Below are positions 16,871 to 25,465 of a DNA stretch of 64,000 nt, in pieces. Under the pieces are notes generated by a model. That model had not been told where the DNA came from. It saw only the letters and a program-made list of their open reading frames with translations, and searched no databases. Numbering within the stretch: position 1 is the stretch's first letter; each line of letters starts with the position of its first letter. Source of the stretch: an uncultured Lachnospiraceae bacterium (lineage in GTDB: Bacteria > Bacillota > Clostridia > Lachnospirales > Lachnospiraceae); contig CANQDA010000003.1 in the NCBI GenBank assembly GCA_947591155.1, positions 85,891-149,890 of the forward strand. Reading direction: 5' to 3'. Position numbers and translations under genes: made by a program.

Positions 16871-18022
16871 TTAGAAACTGTTCTGTATCAGCCACCGCTC
16901 GGCCGCACAGACCTCTTCCGTCACGTCGGTGCCGTCCGCAAGGATCAGTTTTTCTTCCGGAAGCTCTCCGAAAATATCCAGATGAGCCTTTTCCGCCACG
17001 ACATTCTTAAAGTAATTGTTCTCATCGGAAAAGCCCGGATCCGGCTGAAGCTGGCAAACGCTGTAGCCCTCCATGATCGCGGTGACGGGCGCGCCGTGCA
17101 GCGTAAGTCCCTCAAAGCGGCTGAGGTCTGCCCCATACGGTCCCGCCTCCTTGTAGATACGCACCACATCGCCAAGAAGCTGTTCCTTTTCTTCTTCTGT
17201 CAGCGGATTCAGGCTCTGTACGGTGTGAATATTGTCCTTTACCTGCTCCAGTGTGGACATACCGGACAGGTTGCAGATCACACCGTCCAGACTGCCGGTG
17301 AAGCGCACAGCCCAGGATGCCACGGAAGCATCGGGATCCATCTCTTTCAGCCGTTCTTTCACCTTTTCCGGCACCATCGACAGGCCTCCGCCCTTGACCG
17401 GCTCCATGATGACCACCAGCTTGCCGTGCCTGCGGATCACCTCATAGGCTTCTCTGGCCCGCACCAGCTCGCTGTCCCAATCCAGATAATTCACCGGGAT
17501 CTGGACGAACTCAAACTCCGGGTGTTCCGTCAAAATCCGGTCGAGCAGCTCCGGCGATGAATGGAAAGAAAAGCCCAAGTGTTTGATCTTTCCGTCTGCC
17601 TTCCATTTCAAAGCATGGTCGATGAGATGGCAGGTCTTGACGACGCCGCCTTTGCCGTCCACCCCGTCATAGTAGACGGTCTGGAAATTGTGAAGCAGGT
17701 AATAATCAACATAGTCCACGCCCAGATTCTCCAACTGCCGCGCGAAGATTGGCTCGATCTCCTCCTCAGCTTTCAGATCGAATGTGGGAAACTTCGTGGC
17801 GATCAGGACACTCTCCCTGGGATGCCGTTCGATGACGGCTTTCCGGACAGCCTCCTCGCTCTTTCCGTTGTGGTAGACATAGCTTGTGTCAAAATAATTG
17901 TACCCTGCCTCGATAAAAGTATCTACCATCTGAAATAACTGATCATAGTCGAAATCCGTAGGATCGCCTGATTTTACGGGCAGGCGCATCATGCCGAACC
18001 CAAGCTTGCTTTTTAATGCCAT
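16871..18022 (-). CDS. aldo/keto reductase, long form
   Basis: 383 codons, start after AAGGAGGAG. The N-terminal 270 residues are a (beta/alpha)8 aldo/keto reductase: LGFGMMRLPV, YNYFDTSYVYHNGKSEEAV (Asp, Tyr), LIATKFPTF (Lys), VDYYLLHNF (His), GKIKHLGFSFH. The C-terminal ~100 residues (TLEQVKDNIHTVQSLNPLTE onwards) match the extension of reductases that often carry 4Fe-4S cysteines, but only two scattered Cys are present here, so no cluster is expected. Cytosolic; the substrate is unknown. Cotranscribed with the cyclophilin-like lipoprotein downstream. Confidence 0.92.
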   Translation of the reverse strand: MALKSKLGFGMMRLPVKSGDPTDFDYDQLFQMVDTFIEAGYNYFDTSYVYHNGKSEEAVRKAVIERHPRESVLIATKFPTFDLKAEEEIEPIFARQLENLGVDYVDYYLLHNFQTVYYDGVDGKGGVVKTCHLIDHALKWKADGKIKHLGFSFHSSPELLDRILTEHPEFEFVQIPVNYLDWDSELVRAREAYEVIRRHGKLVVIMEPVKGGGLSMVPEKVKERLKEMDPDASVASWAVRFTGSLDGVICNLSGMSTLEQVKDNIHTVQSLNPLTEEEKEQLLGDVVRIYKEAGPYGADLSRFEGLTLHGAPVTAIMEGYSVCQLQPDPGFSDENNYFKNVVAEKAHLDIFGELPEEKLILADGTDVTEEVCAAERWLIQNSF

Positions 18023-18258
18023 TTTCTGTCTCCTCCTTTTTGAGTTAATTATCTCAGGTTTTGCCCGAATTCATACAGCTTCTGTATTTCACTTTTCAGA
18101 ATCGGGCTGAGCACCGACGATAGTGAACTTATTGGTATCATTATAAGCAGACCTTCTCCTGCAATCAAATGCCTATTTCCTATGATTTCCTATGCAATTA
18201 TTGAATAACACTTGCACAGGAAAGGCCGGTTCAAAATATCAGAGACAGAAATCTCCGA

Positions 18259-19221
18259 TTAATACCAATCGTGCTTCTCGCCTCTGTCCAGAGCATTGAT
18301 CCTCTCCATCTCATCGTCGCTCAATTCAAATCCGAACAGATCGAGATTTTCCCGGATGTGATCGGGATTGCTTGAACCTGGGATCACGACCACGCCTTTT
18401 TGCAGATTCCAGCGCAGGATCACCTGTGCTGAAGTCACGCCATGGGCAGCGGCAATCTCCGAGATCACGGAATCACTGAGCAACTCCGCGGTATGGCCTC
18501 TTCCGCCGAAAGGATACCAGCCCTGCACGACGATACCGAGGTTCTGAATGTACGGAATCACGTCATTCTCCTGATAGTACGGATGAATCTCATTCTGCAC
18601 GAGCGCAGGAGTGATCGTCACCTGCGGGAGAAATTCCTCCAACTCATCCACGTACCAGTTCGAAAGACCGATGGAATGGATCTTTCCTCCCGCCACGGCC
18701 TGCTCCATCGCCCGATACGCTTTCACGTCATTTTCTCCGGGATGGTGGAGCAGCATCATATCAATATAGCCGATGTCCAGCTTATCCAGGGCGTCCTGGA
18801 TCGCCTTCTCCGGATCCGCGAACTGCTCGCCCGGATAGAGCTTCGTGATCACAAAAATCTCCTCCCGCGGCACAGCGGAATCCCGTACCGCGCGGCCGAC
18901 CGCCGCCTCATTCCCGTACATGTACGCTGTGTCGATCAACCGACCGCCTGCTTCCAGCAGGGCGGTTACGGAATTATAACACTCCTCGTCGGAGAGGCTG
19001 TACGTGCCCAACCCCATGATCGGCATCTCATACCCGCTGTTGAGCAGCACTGTGTGTGTCTCAAAGTTGAAGACGCCCGGTGCCGTGCTCTCTGCATCAG
19101 AATCCTCTGTGTCTGTCTCCGACGCCGCTTCCTTTGTCTCTGCCTGCACAGCAGTCCCTATACAGGCCGCAAAGCCAAGTGCCGACAGTAATGCGATCAT
19201 GGCGGGTATTTTACGTTTCAT
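18259..19221 (-). CDS. exported aldo/keto reductase
   Basis: 320 codons; AAGGGGAG lies before the ATG. Residues 1-28 form a Sec signal peptide (KRKIPAMIALLSALGFAACI...TAVQA), then an acidic linker (TETDTEDSDAEST), then a complete reductase domain: MPIMGLGTYSLSD, RLIDTAYMYGNEAAVG (Asp, Tyr), FVITKLYPGEQ (Lys), MMLLHHPGEN (His), IVVQGWYPFGGRG. The catalytic tetrad is intact. Export is odd, because these enzymes need NADPH, which is cytosolic. A lipobox reading with FAAC is weak. The domain itself most resembles YvgN/2,5-diketogluconate-reductase-like enzymes. Confidence 0.88.
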   Translation of the reverse strand: MKRKIPAMIALLSALGFAACIGTAVQAETKEAASETDTEDSDAESTAPGVFNFETHTVLLNSGYEMPIMGLGTYSLSDEECYNSVTALLEAGGRLIDTAYMYGNEAAVGRAVRDSAVPREEIFVITKLYPGEQFADPEKAIQDALDKLDIGYIDMMLLHHPGENDVKAYRAMEQAVAGGKIHSIGLSNWYVDELEEFLPQVTITPALVQNEIHPYYQENDVIPYIQNLGIVVQGWYPFGGRGHTAELLSDSVISEIAAAHGVTSAQVILRWNLQKGVVVIPGSSNPDHIRENLDLFGFELSDDEMERINALDRGEKHDWY

Positions 19222-19333
19222 CCCTTTTCTCCCCTTTATTAGATTTTCCTACTACAGACTTTTCATCCAATTCACTGCCATGTCTACCCACATTGACACG
19301 TTGGGTTGTCCCCGGTTTCTGTTTGCAGCCACT

Positions 19334-20335
19334 TTACTTCATATACTTGTTGAAGAATTCCTCCAGCTTATCGAACGGAATAGCGCCTTTTCCGCCGCCG
19401 TCATACAGGTCGGTATGCACCGCGCCCGGAATCAGCAGCAGCTCCTTGTTCCCCGTATATTTGCTGTCTTTTGTCATCGCCGCGTAAGCATCTTTCCCGA
19501 AATAGCAGGAATGCGCCTTGTCGCCATGCATGACCAGAACAGCGCTTCGGATCTCGTTGCTGTACTGGTTGATCGGCTGGTTCAGAAAGGATTCGCAGCC
19601 GATCACGTTCCAACCGCCATTGGAGTTCAGGGAGCGGGCGTGGTAGCCGCGGTCCGTCTTGTAATAATCATGATAATCCTTCACAAAGAACGGCGCGTCC
19701 TCCGGCAGCGGATCGACCACGCCGCCGCCCAGCGCGTACTCGCCCGCTTTCAAGTCCGCAAGCCTCTGCGCGCACATCGCTGCCCTTTTCTGGTAACGCG
19801 CTTCCTCATTATCCTCAGCGTCAAAGTAACCGTTGGCGTTCACCCTCACCATATCGTACATGGTGGAAGCAACCGTCGCTTTGACCCTGGTATCGAGCGC
19901 CGCAGTGTTGATCGCAAGCCCGCCCCAGCCGCAGATCCCGATGATACCAACTCTCTCCGGATCCACGCGCTCATGCAGCGACAAATAATCCACCGCCGCC
20001 ATGAAATCCTCCGTGTTGATGTCGGGCGACGCCATATAGCGGACATTGCCGCCGCTCTCCCCCGTGAACGAGGGATCAAAGGCAAGCGTCAAAAAGCCTC
20101 TCTCCGCCATCGTCTGCGCGTAAAGCCCCGAGCACTGTTCCTTCACCGCGCCGAACGGTCCGCAGATGGCGATCGCCGGGAGCTTGCCGGATGCGTTTTT
20201 CGGCGCATACTCATCCGCTGCCAGCGTGATCCCGTAACGGTTCACAAATGTCACTTTTCGATGGTTCACCTTTTCACTCTTCGGGAATGTCTTATCCCAC
20301 TCCTGTGTCAGTTCCAGTTTTTCAACATTTGCCAT
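19334..20335 (-). CDS. YcjY-like alpha/beta hydrolase
   Basis: 333 codons from the ATG at 20335; the frame extends to 20368 but AAAGGA favours the inner start. The alpha/beta-hydrolase core shows PAIAICGPFG, an early strand segment, the nucleophile elbow VGIIGICGWGGLAIN with a Cys where serine enzymes have Ser, and the late acid/His region AVLVMHGDKAHS and IPGAVHTDLYD. Cys-elbow proteins of the dienelactone hydrolase/YcjY group are usually annotated as hydrolases without known substrate. It is divergent from the LysR gene at 20484, the likely regulator. Confidence 0.85.
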   Translation of the reverse strand: MANVEKLELTQEWDKTFPKSEKVNHRKVTFVNRYGITLAADEYAPKNASGKLPAIAICGPFGAVKEQCSGLYAQTMAERGFLTLAFDPSFTGESGGNVRYMASPDINTEDFMAAVDYLSLHERVDPERVGIIGICGWGGLAINTAALDTRVKATVASTMYDMVRVNANGYFDAEDNEEARYQKRAAMCAQRLADLKAGEYALGGGVVDPLPEDAPFFVKDYHDYYKTDRGYHARSLNSNGGWNVIGCESFLNQPINQYSNEIRSAVLVMHGDKAHSCYFGKDAYAAMTKDSKYTGNKELLLIPGAVHTDLYDGGGKGAIPFDKLEEFFNKYMK

Positions 20336-20439
20336 GTTCCCATACCGTCCTTTCCTGCTTGTTTTCATGATTTCAGGACAAACTGTCCCTTGATTTTATT
20401 ATATCCCCTTGATTTCCTTTTTGCGAATAGTTATAATTT

Positions 20440-20451
20440 ATATCATGATAT
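20440..20451. promoter_or_regulatory. palindrome between divergent hydrolase and lysR genes
   Basis: ATATCATGATAT is a perfect 12-bp palindrome, 32 bp before the lysR start and 104 bp before the hydrolase start. LysR-type proteins usually bind dyads in such divergent gaps, so this is a candidate operator. Confidence 0.4.
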
Positions 20452-20483
20452 GAATTTTAAGAATTTCAGAAAGGCGACTCTTT

Positions 20484-21359
20484 ATGGAACTGAGAACCAT
20501 GCGATATTTTCTCGCAGTCGCTAGGGAAGAGAACATGACGCGCGCGGCGGAGCTGCTCCACGTCACCCAGCCCACGCTCTCCAAGCAATTAAAAGCATTG
20601 GAGGATGAGCTCGGAAAGAAGCTGTTTCTCCGACACAGCTTCAGCATTCAGCTTACCGAGGAAGGCATTCTCCTTCGAAAGCGCGCGGAGGATCTGGTCA
20701 AAATGGCCGATAAGATCACGGAAGAGTTTCGCACGATGGACGATCTCGCAGGCGGCGATCTTTACCTTGGTCTGGCGGAATCTTACCAGATCCGGCATCT
20801 CGCCGCCGCAATCAAAGAACTGAAAAAAATCTGCCCGAACCTGCATTACCATATCACCAGCGGAGATACGGAACAGGTGACGGAAAAGCTCGACAAGGGC
20901 ATCATTGATTTTGCCGTGCTGGCGCAGGAACCCGACACCGCCAGATACCGCTGTCTGAAATTTCCGGGCGCTGATCTCTGGGGTCTCGTCATGCCCGCCG
21001 ACTGCCCGTTGGCAAAAAAGACGGCGGTTTCCGTCGAAGACCTGAAGGGTCTGCCCTTATTCTGCTCCGAACAGGGCTGGAACCACGACCTTCCCAGATG
21101 GTGCGGCAACCACATGGACCAGCTCCACCTGGAGGGCTCCTTTCGCCTGTCTTATAACGGCGCTCTTTTTGTGAGAGAAGGGCTTGGCTATCTTCTGACC
21201 TTTCAGCATCTGATCGACACAAGCCCGGAGAGCGGACTTGTATTCCGTCCGCTTACCCCGGGGCTGGAGACTGAAATGTACCTGATCTGGAAAAAGCATC
21301 AGGCTTTCACGCCGATCGCGGAAAAGCTATTGGAAATGATCACTTGTCTTTACCTCTGA
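20484..21359 (+). CDS. LysR-family transcriptional regulator
   Basis: 291 codons. The N-terminal helix-turn-helix reads MRYFLAVAREENMTRAAELL and VTQPTLSKQLKALEDELGKK; the effector-binding domain follows (LYLGLAESYQIRHLAAAIKE). The weak AAAGGCGAC site gives the start at 20484. Divergent from the YcjY-like hydrolase at 19334, with a palindrome in the gap; by the usual LysR pattern it would control that gene and itself. Confidence 0.92.
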   Translation: MELRTMRYFLAVAREENMTRAAELLHVTQPTLSKQLKALEDELGKKLFLRHSFSIQLTEEGILLRKRAEDLVKMADKITEEFRTMDDLAGGDLYLGLAESYQIRHLAAAIKELKKICPNLHYHITSGDTEQVTEKLDKGIIDFAVLAQEPDTARYRCLKFPGADLWGLVMPADCPLAKKTAVSVEDLKGLPLFCSEQGWNHDLPRWCGNHMDQLHLEGSFRLSYNGALFVREGLGYLLTFQHLIDTSPESGLVFRPLTPGLETEMYLIWKKHQAFTPIAEKLLEMITCLYL

Positions 21360-21397
21360 TCGATCGCAGATGCTGACGCGCTGTCATGCTCCTCCTA

Positions 21398-21673
21398 CTA
21401 TATTTTTATACCGTACACCGAACACAACGCCCCCACGACACCAGGGCCATATTTTTTTATCTGCTCATCTATATAGCCCCAGTCAACACCGCCCGCAGCG
21501 CTCTCCAGCGCGTCGTCTGAAAGCTCGCCCTGCGCGTGCATCCGCTCGAACAACTCCTTTGCCTGCTCCTCGGTCGCTTCTGCGCCATATTCTTTGCATA
21601 CAGCAAAAAACTCCTCCGCAGACTTCGCCTCCTTCAGTTTCGTCGTCATATCGTTTGCCTGTTTCTCGTTCAT
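21398..21673 (-). CDS. double-glycine leader peptide, Nif11-like RiPP precursor candidate
   Basis: 91 codons with a perfect AAGGAGG site. Residues 1-62 look like a Nif11-type leader: helical KLKEAKSAEEFFAVCKEYG, then GELSDDALESAAGG, the classic peptidase-recognition ending. Cleavage after GG would release a 29-residue core that starts VDWGYIDEQIKKYG and ends with a small hydrophobic segment holding a single Cys. No modifying enzyme, C39-peptidase transporter or immunity gene lies nearby, so it is an orphan in this window. The core lacks a second Cys and has few Ser/Thr, which argues against a lanthipeptide. Confidence 0.7.
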   Translation of the reverse strand: MNEKQANDMTTKLKEAKSAEEFFAVCKEYGAEATEEQAKELFERMHAQGELSDDALESAAGGVDWGYIDEQIKKYGPGVVGALCSVYGIKI

Positions 21674-21829
21674 TGTGATTCCTCCTTAAAATTATATTTT
21701 TTCGATGTTACCTTTTCTACTTGATACGCCGATCCGCCTTTTTTGTTAGGGATTATTCTGTGTTTCATTTCCGAGAGGATTATATCATTTTTCCTTTTCC
21801 CTGAAAACAAAAAAATGACCGACAGAGAA

Positions 21830-22537
21830 TTAATCCCTGTCAGCCGCCTCCACCAACGCACGAAATATCCTCCTGCTGTTGACATCTGTCTTATAGGAAA
21901 ATTCCGGATGCCACTGAACCGCCCACAGGAAACGATGATCCGGCTTATACAATGCCTCCACAAGACCATCCGATGATACAGCCATCACTTCAAGTCCGGG
22001 TGCGACTGTCTTAACAGCCTGGTGATGATAGCTGTTGACCGGCATGTGTTCCGTCTGCAGGCACTCGTACAGCGGCGAATCCCTCATGATCTCTATATCA
22101 TGTACCGGAATGTCATACGGCGCGTGCTGATGATGCTCCGTTTCGGACGGATGCTGGGTCGGGAGGTCCTGGTACAAAGTCCCTCCAAGCCTGGCGTTGA
22201 TAAACTGGATTCCCCTGCATATGCCGAGAAGAGGTTTATTCGTCCTCAAAATCTCTTCCAGTACCAACGTTTCCATCCGGTCTCTTTTCTCACAGCAGGA
22301 AACAAGCCCGTCTAACGCTTCTTCCTGATAGATTCCCGGGGAAACATCGTGTCCTCCGGTAAACAGAAAACCATCGCATATCTCACACAGTCTTTTTAGC
22401 TCTGATTCGTCCGTTGAAAGCGGAAATATGATTGGAATCCCGCCGGCCCGATGAATGCCATCCATGTATCCCGGCAGCATCCAGATACTGTTCTTTTCGT
22501 CATCCCATAACGGCATAACACCGATCATTGGTTTCAT
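21830..22537 (-). CDS. peptidase C26 family, gamma-glutamyl-gamma-aminobutyrate hydrolase-like
   Basis: 235 codons after AAGGAGG. The class I glutamine-amidotransferase fold is clear: FTGGHDVSPGIY, nucleophile elbow LLGICRGIQFINARLGG (Cys), and the His/Glu pair in WAVQWHPEFSYKTD. Members such as PuuD hydrolyse gamma-glutamyl amides in polyamine breakdown, but many paralogues act on other gamma-glutamyl compounds. No other polyamine gene is present. A 22-codon relic of the C-terminal end of a second copy is found at 28759-28824. Confidence 0.9.
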   Translation of the reverse strand: MKPMIGVMPLWDDEKNSIWMLPGYMDGIHRAGGIPIIFPLSTDESELKRLCEICDGFLFTGGHDVSPGIYQEEALDGLVSCCEKRDRMETLVLEEILRTNKPLLGICRGIQFINARLGGTLYQDLPTQHPSETEHHQHAPYDIPVHDIEIMRDSPLYECLQTEHMPVNSYHHQAVKTVAPGLEVMAVSSDGLVEALYKPDHRFLWAVQWHPEFSYKTDVNSRRIFRALVEAADRD

Positions 22538-22648
22538 GGCAGCCTGACCTCCTTATAAAATTGAATCTTGCTTGCGAGATTCTCCGCCTGCGGCGGGTCG
22601 CGTCAGCGACATCTTCTGCTCCGCCGCAGTGCGATCCTGCCTGGAAGG

Positions 22649-22686
22649 TTTTTTTTACAATAGGAAATTTCCTATTGTAAAAAAAA
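22649..22686. terminator. 38-bp perfect palindrome, bidirectional terminator-like
   Basis: A stem with ACAATAGGAAA/TTTCCTATTGT cores and T/A runs on both sides forms a perfect 38-bp inverse repeat. The A/T tails make it a strong terminator on either strand. The 345-bp gap 22538-22882 holds this, the GC-rich leader of the C26 gene and a short stretch resembling a transporter relic. Confidence 0.6.
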
Positions 22687-22882
22687 ACAGACATCGATAC
22701 CGTCAGGCATCTTTGTCTGTACGAGAAATTATAGCTTAACGACCGCATCGTGTCAACAAGTCTTCGGCTCACTGCTCGTTATGTTGTCCGCAGTGCTGTT
22801 GTCCATGCTGATCCTGCGTGAGACAATGGCCCCGCTGTATGTAATTATATTTGTCTCAGCAACAAATGAAATTTGTCAGCTA

Positions 22883-23731
22883 TTAATCCGCTGTTACAGC
22901 AAGCGCCTGCTCTCTCTTTTGTTTCATAATATGTGCCTGATAAATGGTCAAAAAATAGATACATAATTTAAGCAATAAATTCAACGCTGTATTCATAGAT
23001 ATAAATTCTGTCGCCCATCGGATGTTTGAATAGGTGCTCCAAATGATCAGGAACATCTCCCACCCTGAGACGGCTATTAACGACCAGTACCAAACTGATT
23101 TCGTCTTCGCTATATAAAAATATTGATATGCGGCTGCAGCGCCCAACAGACATGGGGCGATCAGCAGCAAAGCCGCAGCCATGTTCTTCCATCCAAGACC
23201 TGAATATGTCATGCGATAACTATTTGTCAGACATAATGAGGCAAAATAAAGGGCGATTGATATTCCGGTTTTCTTTGGAGTAAGAGTTCCCTGCAGCGCC
23301 AATACAAAACCATAAGCGAAAACAGCAATCTGGATGAGCAATCCCAGCAGATTGACTGCGATAATCTGGATATCACTATAGTTAATCGACGTGGAAGTTA
23401 TCGGGAACCGCATGATGATATCTGCTACAGTAAGCAAAAATGAAAACGATATACATGCGTATAGAACAATCTGAACGTGTTTCATGAAAGGCTTTTCAAT
23501 AATCTGATTCCTTTCTGCAGCTTTTTTCATTTCGTCCGTTGACAGCAGTTCATCCAATGATACCTCCAAAAATGCAGCCAGCTTTTTAGCCATTATCAAG
23601 TCAGGGTATCTGTCACCGCACTCCCATCTGGAAACAGCCTGTCTCGTCACATAAAGATGTTCGGCCAGTGTCTGTTGGGTCATTCCTTTTGCTTCTCTCA
23701 CTTTTTTTAATTGTTCACCAAATTCAACCAT
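22883..23731 (-). CDS. XRE-family regulator with membrane domain
   Basis: 282 codons; AAGGAG precedes the start. Residues 5-60 form a Cro/C1-type helix-turn-helix (KVREAKGMTQQTLAEHLYVT, RQAVSRWECGDRYPDL). From residue 84 on there are about six hydrophobic segments (VQIVLYACISFSFLLTVADI, AAALLLIAPCLLGAAAAYQY and others). Such one-component membrane regulators occur in Firmicutes and may sense envelope stress, but the signal and target are unknown here. It is monocistronic, running toward the C26 gene region. Confidence 0.85.
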   Translation of the reverse strand: MVEFGEQLKKVREAKGMTQQTLAEHLYVTRQAVSRWECGDRYPDLIMAKKLAAFLEVSLDELLSTDEMKKAAERNQIIEKPFMKHVQIVLYACISFSFLLTVADIIMRFPITSTSINYSDIQIIAVNLLGLLIQIAVFAYGFVLALQGTLTPKKTGISIALYFASLCLTNSYRMTYSGLGWKNMAAALLLIAPCLLGAAAAYQYFYIAKTKSVWYWSLIAVSGWEMFLIIWSTYSNIRWATEFISMNTALNLLLKLCIYFLTIYQAHIMKQKREQALAVTAD

Positions 23732-23904
23732 TGCTGATATCTCCTTTCGGTTTGATCTGGTTCAATTATCCCTGATACGCCTCCGATGCTCAAGCAACAC
23801 TTCCGTATAACCATGTCACCGTAATGGTGCTCCCTGATTTTGGCCTTAAAGTTTCGATTTTTTGAGTATATCAAAAATATTCCCGTCCTTCAACCACAAA
23901 CAAA

Positions 23905-23933
23905 AGCAGGAAACCATTGTATGACTTCCTGCT
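23905..23933 (-). terminator. terminator after the AlbA-type regulator gene
   Basis: On the minus strand the stem AGCAGGAA/TTCCTGCT is followed by TTTGTTTGT. It lies 56 bp after the stop of the gene at 23989-25410. Confidence 0.6.
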
Positions 23934-23988
23934 CCCTAAAAACATTTCCTTTGACAAGTTCATAGGCTTTTTCTTCTTTGAAACAATC

Positions 23989-25410
23989 CTATTTAATCAT
24001 AATATACTTCTGGTCCTTACTTGTAGGCTTATCCGGGCGCGTCCTTGCAATACGCCCTTGCTCTAATAATCGGTTGATATGTTTCATGAGATTTTTTCGA
24101 TCTTTCAAACCGAGATATTCAAGTATTTCCTGTATACTTCTTGCCTCTGTACAATACTCAACGATCTTATTTTCTGTCACTCCTCTCTTAATCCCATAGG
24201 CTGCTTGGGGGGCATCTTGGGGGGTATCTTGGGGGGTATCTTGGGGGGTACCCCCCAAGTCAATACGGTTGTACGGAATCGTTACTGTTATAGCATTATT
24301 GGAAAACTTGAAAGCTTTTTCGCCATATTCACCCACAATTCTTGGCACACCGCGTCCTGATTTTTCGCTGATATGAAGCTGTACAAAAATCTCGGTGAGT
24401 TTAGCATTAACAGGGATAGAAATTCCCGCATAAAATCCCTCTTTTGTCTGGTGTGGCGGCAAAGTTCCGATAGATGTTATCTCTATTCGATCTTTATATG
24501 CCGTAAACATCGGAGCGGTACCGCTTACCCATAGATTATGCTGAAAAGCATTTATAACAGCTTCCCTGAATGCCTGAGAATGAAAAAGCATTACTTCTTT
24601 GCGTTCCACCTTACGGTCACGCTCATCGGCTTGAGGAACATTCAAGGTATCTCCGTAATCTATAACCTTATCAAGTGCCAACAGTAAGCACATATCACCA
24701 AATTCTCTAACTGCGTACATAGTTGATGTTTTATCAATCCCTGCAAAAAGTGCAAAGCGAATAGGTATCCGCGGATTATCAGACAAAAGCTGCGCAAGTA
24801 AATTATACTTTCCGTCGGCAGTTAAAAGCTCAAGATTTTTCTTAAAAGTCTTTTTGTTAAGCTTTATCCCTTTCATATCAAAATAAAGAAAAAGCTGGTT
24901 GAATGAAAGGTCGTCAAATCTCGCTTCAACGTTTAAAAGAGAAGGCTGCCCGAAGTTGAGAATTCTGAATAGTGCGGCTTCTCTTTCGGGATATTTTTTA
25001 ATATTTTCTTTGCTTGAGCCAACACGGATATAGCGGATTCCTTTGAATTCCGTAGGCACAATGCGGGCGGCAGGTATGCTCAAAACAACAACTCTTTTGC
25101 CGTCGATTACTTCTTCATCAAATGAGAAGTATACAGACGGAGACACATTCCGTGCCAGATAATGCTCAATCGGCTCGCCGTTCACATCCCGCTTATATCT
25201 CAGTGTGGTATTTGTATATTGGTGGGTTTCATTACTGAAGCCCCATATAAGATAGCCATATGGTTCTCCACACATTGCTGCGGCATTAGAAAGCGCAGAA
25301 ATATACTGCCCGATCTCATCAAGCTCATACCAGCTGTCTTTTAAATCAAACCATTCCTGTTCATCTTCAAAGGAAATGCATCTGTTTATAATATCAGTGA
25401 CATTACTCAT
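23989..25410 (-). CDS. AlbA_2/Schlafen-type ATP-binding transcriptional regulator
   Basis: 473 codons; AAGGCGG precedes the start. Residues 1-140 form the AlbA_2 (divergent AAA-4) putative DNA-binding domain (EDEQEWFDLKDSWYELDEIG, GYLIWGF, GIRYIRVGSSKENI). The middle carries an ATPase-like C-terminal domain (FREAVINAFQHNLWVSG, GRGVPRIV). Near residue 410 there is a spacer TPQDTPQDTPQDAPQAAYG coded by a G-rich 12-bp tandem repeat, followed by a winged-helix end (TEARSIQEILEYLGLKDRKN). Related proteins are found as accessory or defence-linked regulators in Firmicutes. The function here is unknown. Confidence 0.85.
   Translation of the reverse strand: MSNVTDIINRCISFEDEQEWFDLKDSWYELDEIGQYISALSNAAAMCGEPYGYLIWGFSNETHQYTNTTLRYKRDVNGEPIEHYLARNVSPSVYFSFDEEVIDGKRVVVLSIPAARIVPTEFKGIRYIRVGSSKENIKKYPEREAALFRILNFGQPSLLNVEARFDDLSFNQLFLYFDMKGIKLNKKTFKKNLELLTADGKYNLLAQLLSDNPRIPIRFALFAGIDKTSTMYAVREFGDMCLLLALDKVIDYGDTLNVPQADERDRKVERKEVMLFHSQAFREAVINAFQHNLWVSGTAPMFTAYKDRIEITSIGTLPPHQTKEGFYAGISIPVNAKLTEIFVQLHISEKSGRGVPRIVGEYGEKAFKFSNNAITVTIPYNRIDLGGTPQDTPQDTPQDAPQAAYGIKRGVTENKIVEYCTEARSIQEILEYLGLKDRKNLMKHINRLLEQGRIARTRPDKPTSKDQKYIMIK
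24205..24259. repeat. 12-bp G-rich tandem repeat ending in a 20-bp palindrome
   Basis: Four tandem units of TTGGGGGGTATC type (24205-24252) give four G6 runs with 6-nt loops on the plus strand. The last unit merges into CTTGGGGGGTACCCCCCAAG, a perfect 20-bp palindrome (24240-24259). On the coding (minus) strand the units encode the TPQD spacer, so copy-number change keeps the frame. Confidence 0.85.
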
Positions 25411-25465
25411 TTTTTACCGCCTTGTTTGCCATAAATTAAACCGCTTTTCTATAAAATATTATACC

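Noticed and set aside
19004..20524. 506-codon plus-strand frame opposite the exported reductase and hydrolase
   Set aside because: It covers two clear genes in antisense and the intergenic gap; no domain or ribosome site supports it.
23989..25410. AlbA/Schlafen-type gene with neighbouring WYL gene as an anti-phage defence island
   Set aside because: No nuclease, helicase or other defence effector accompanies them except a common toxin-antitoxin pair; the WYL gene heads its own unrelated operon.
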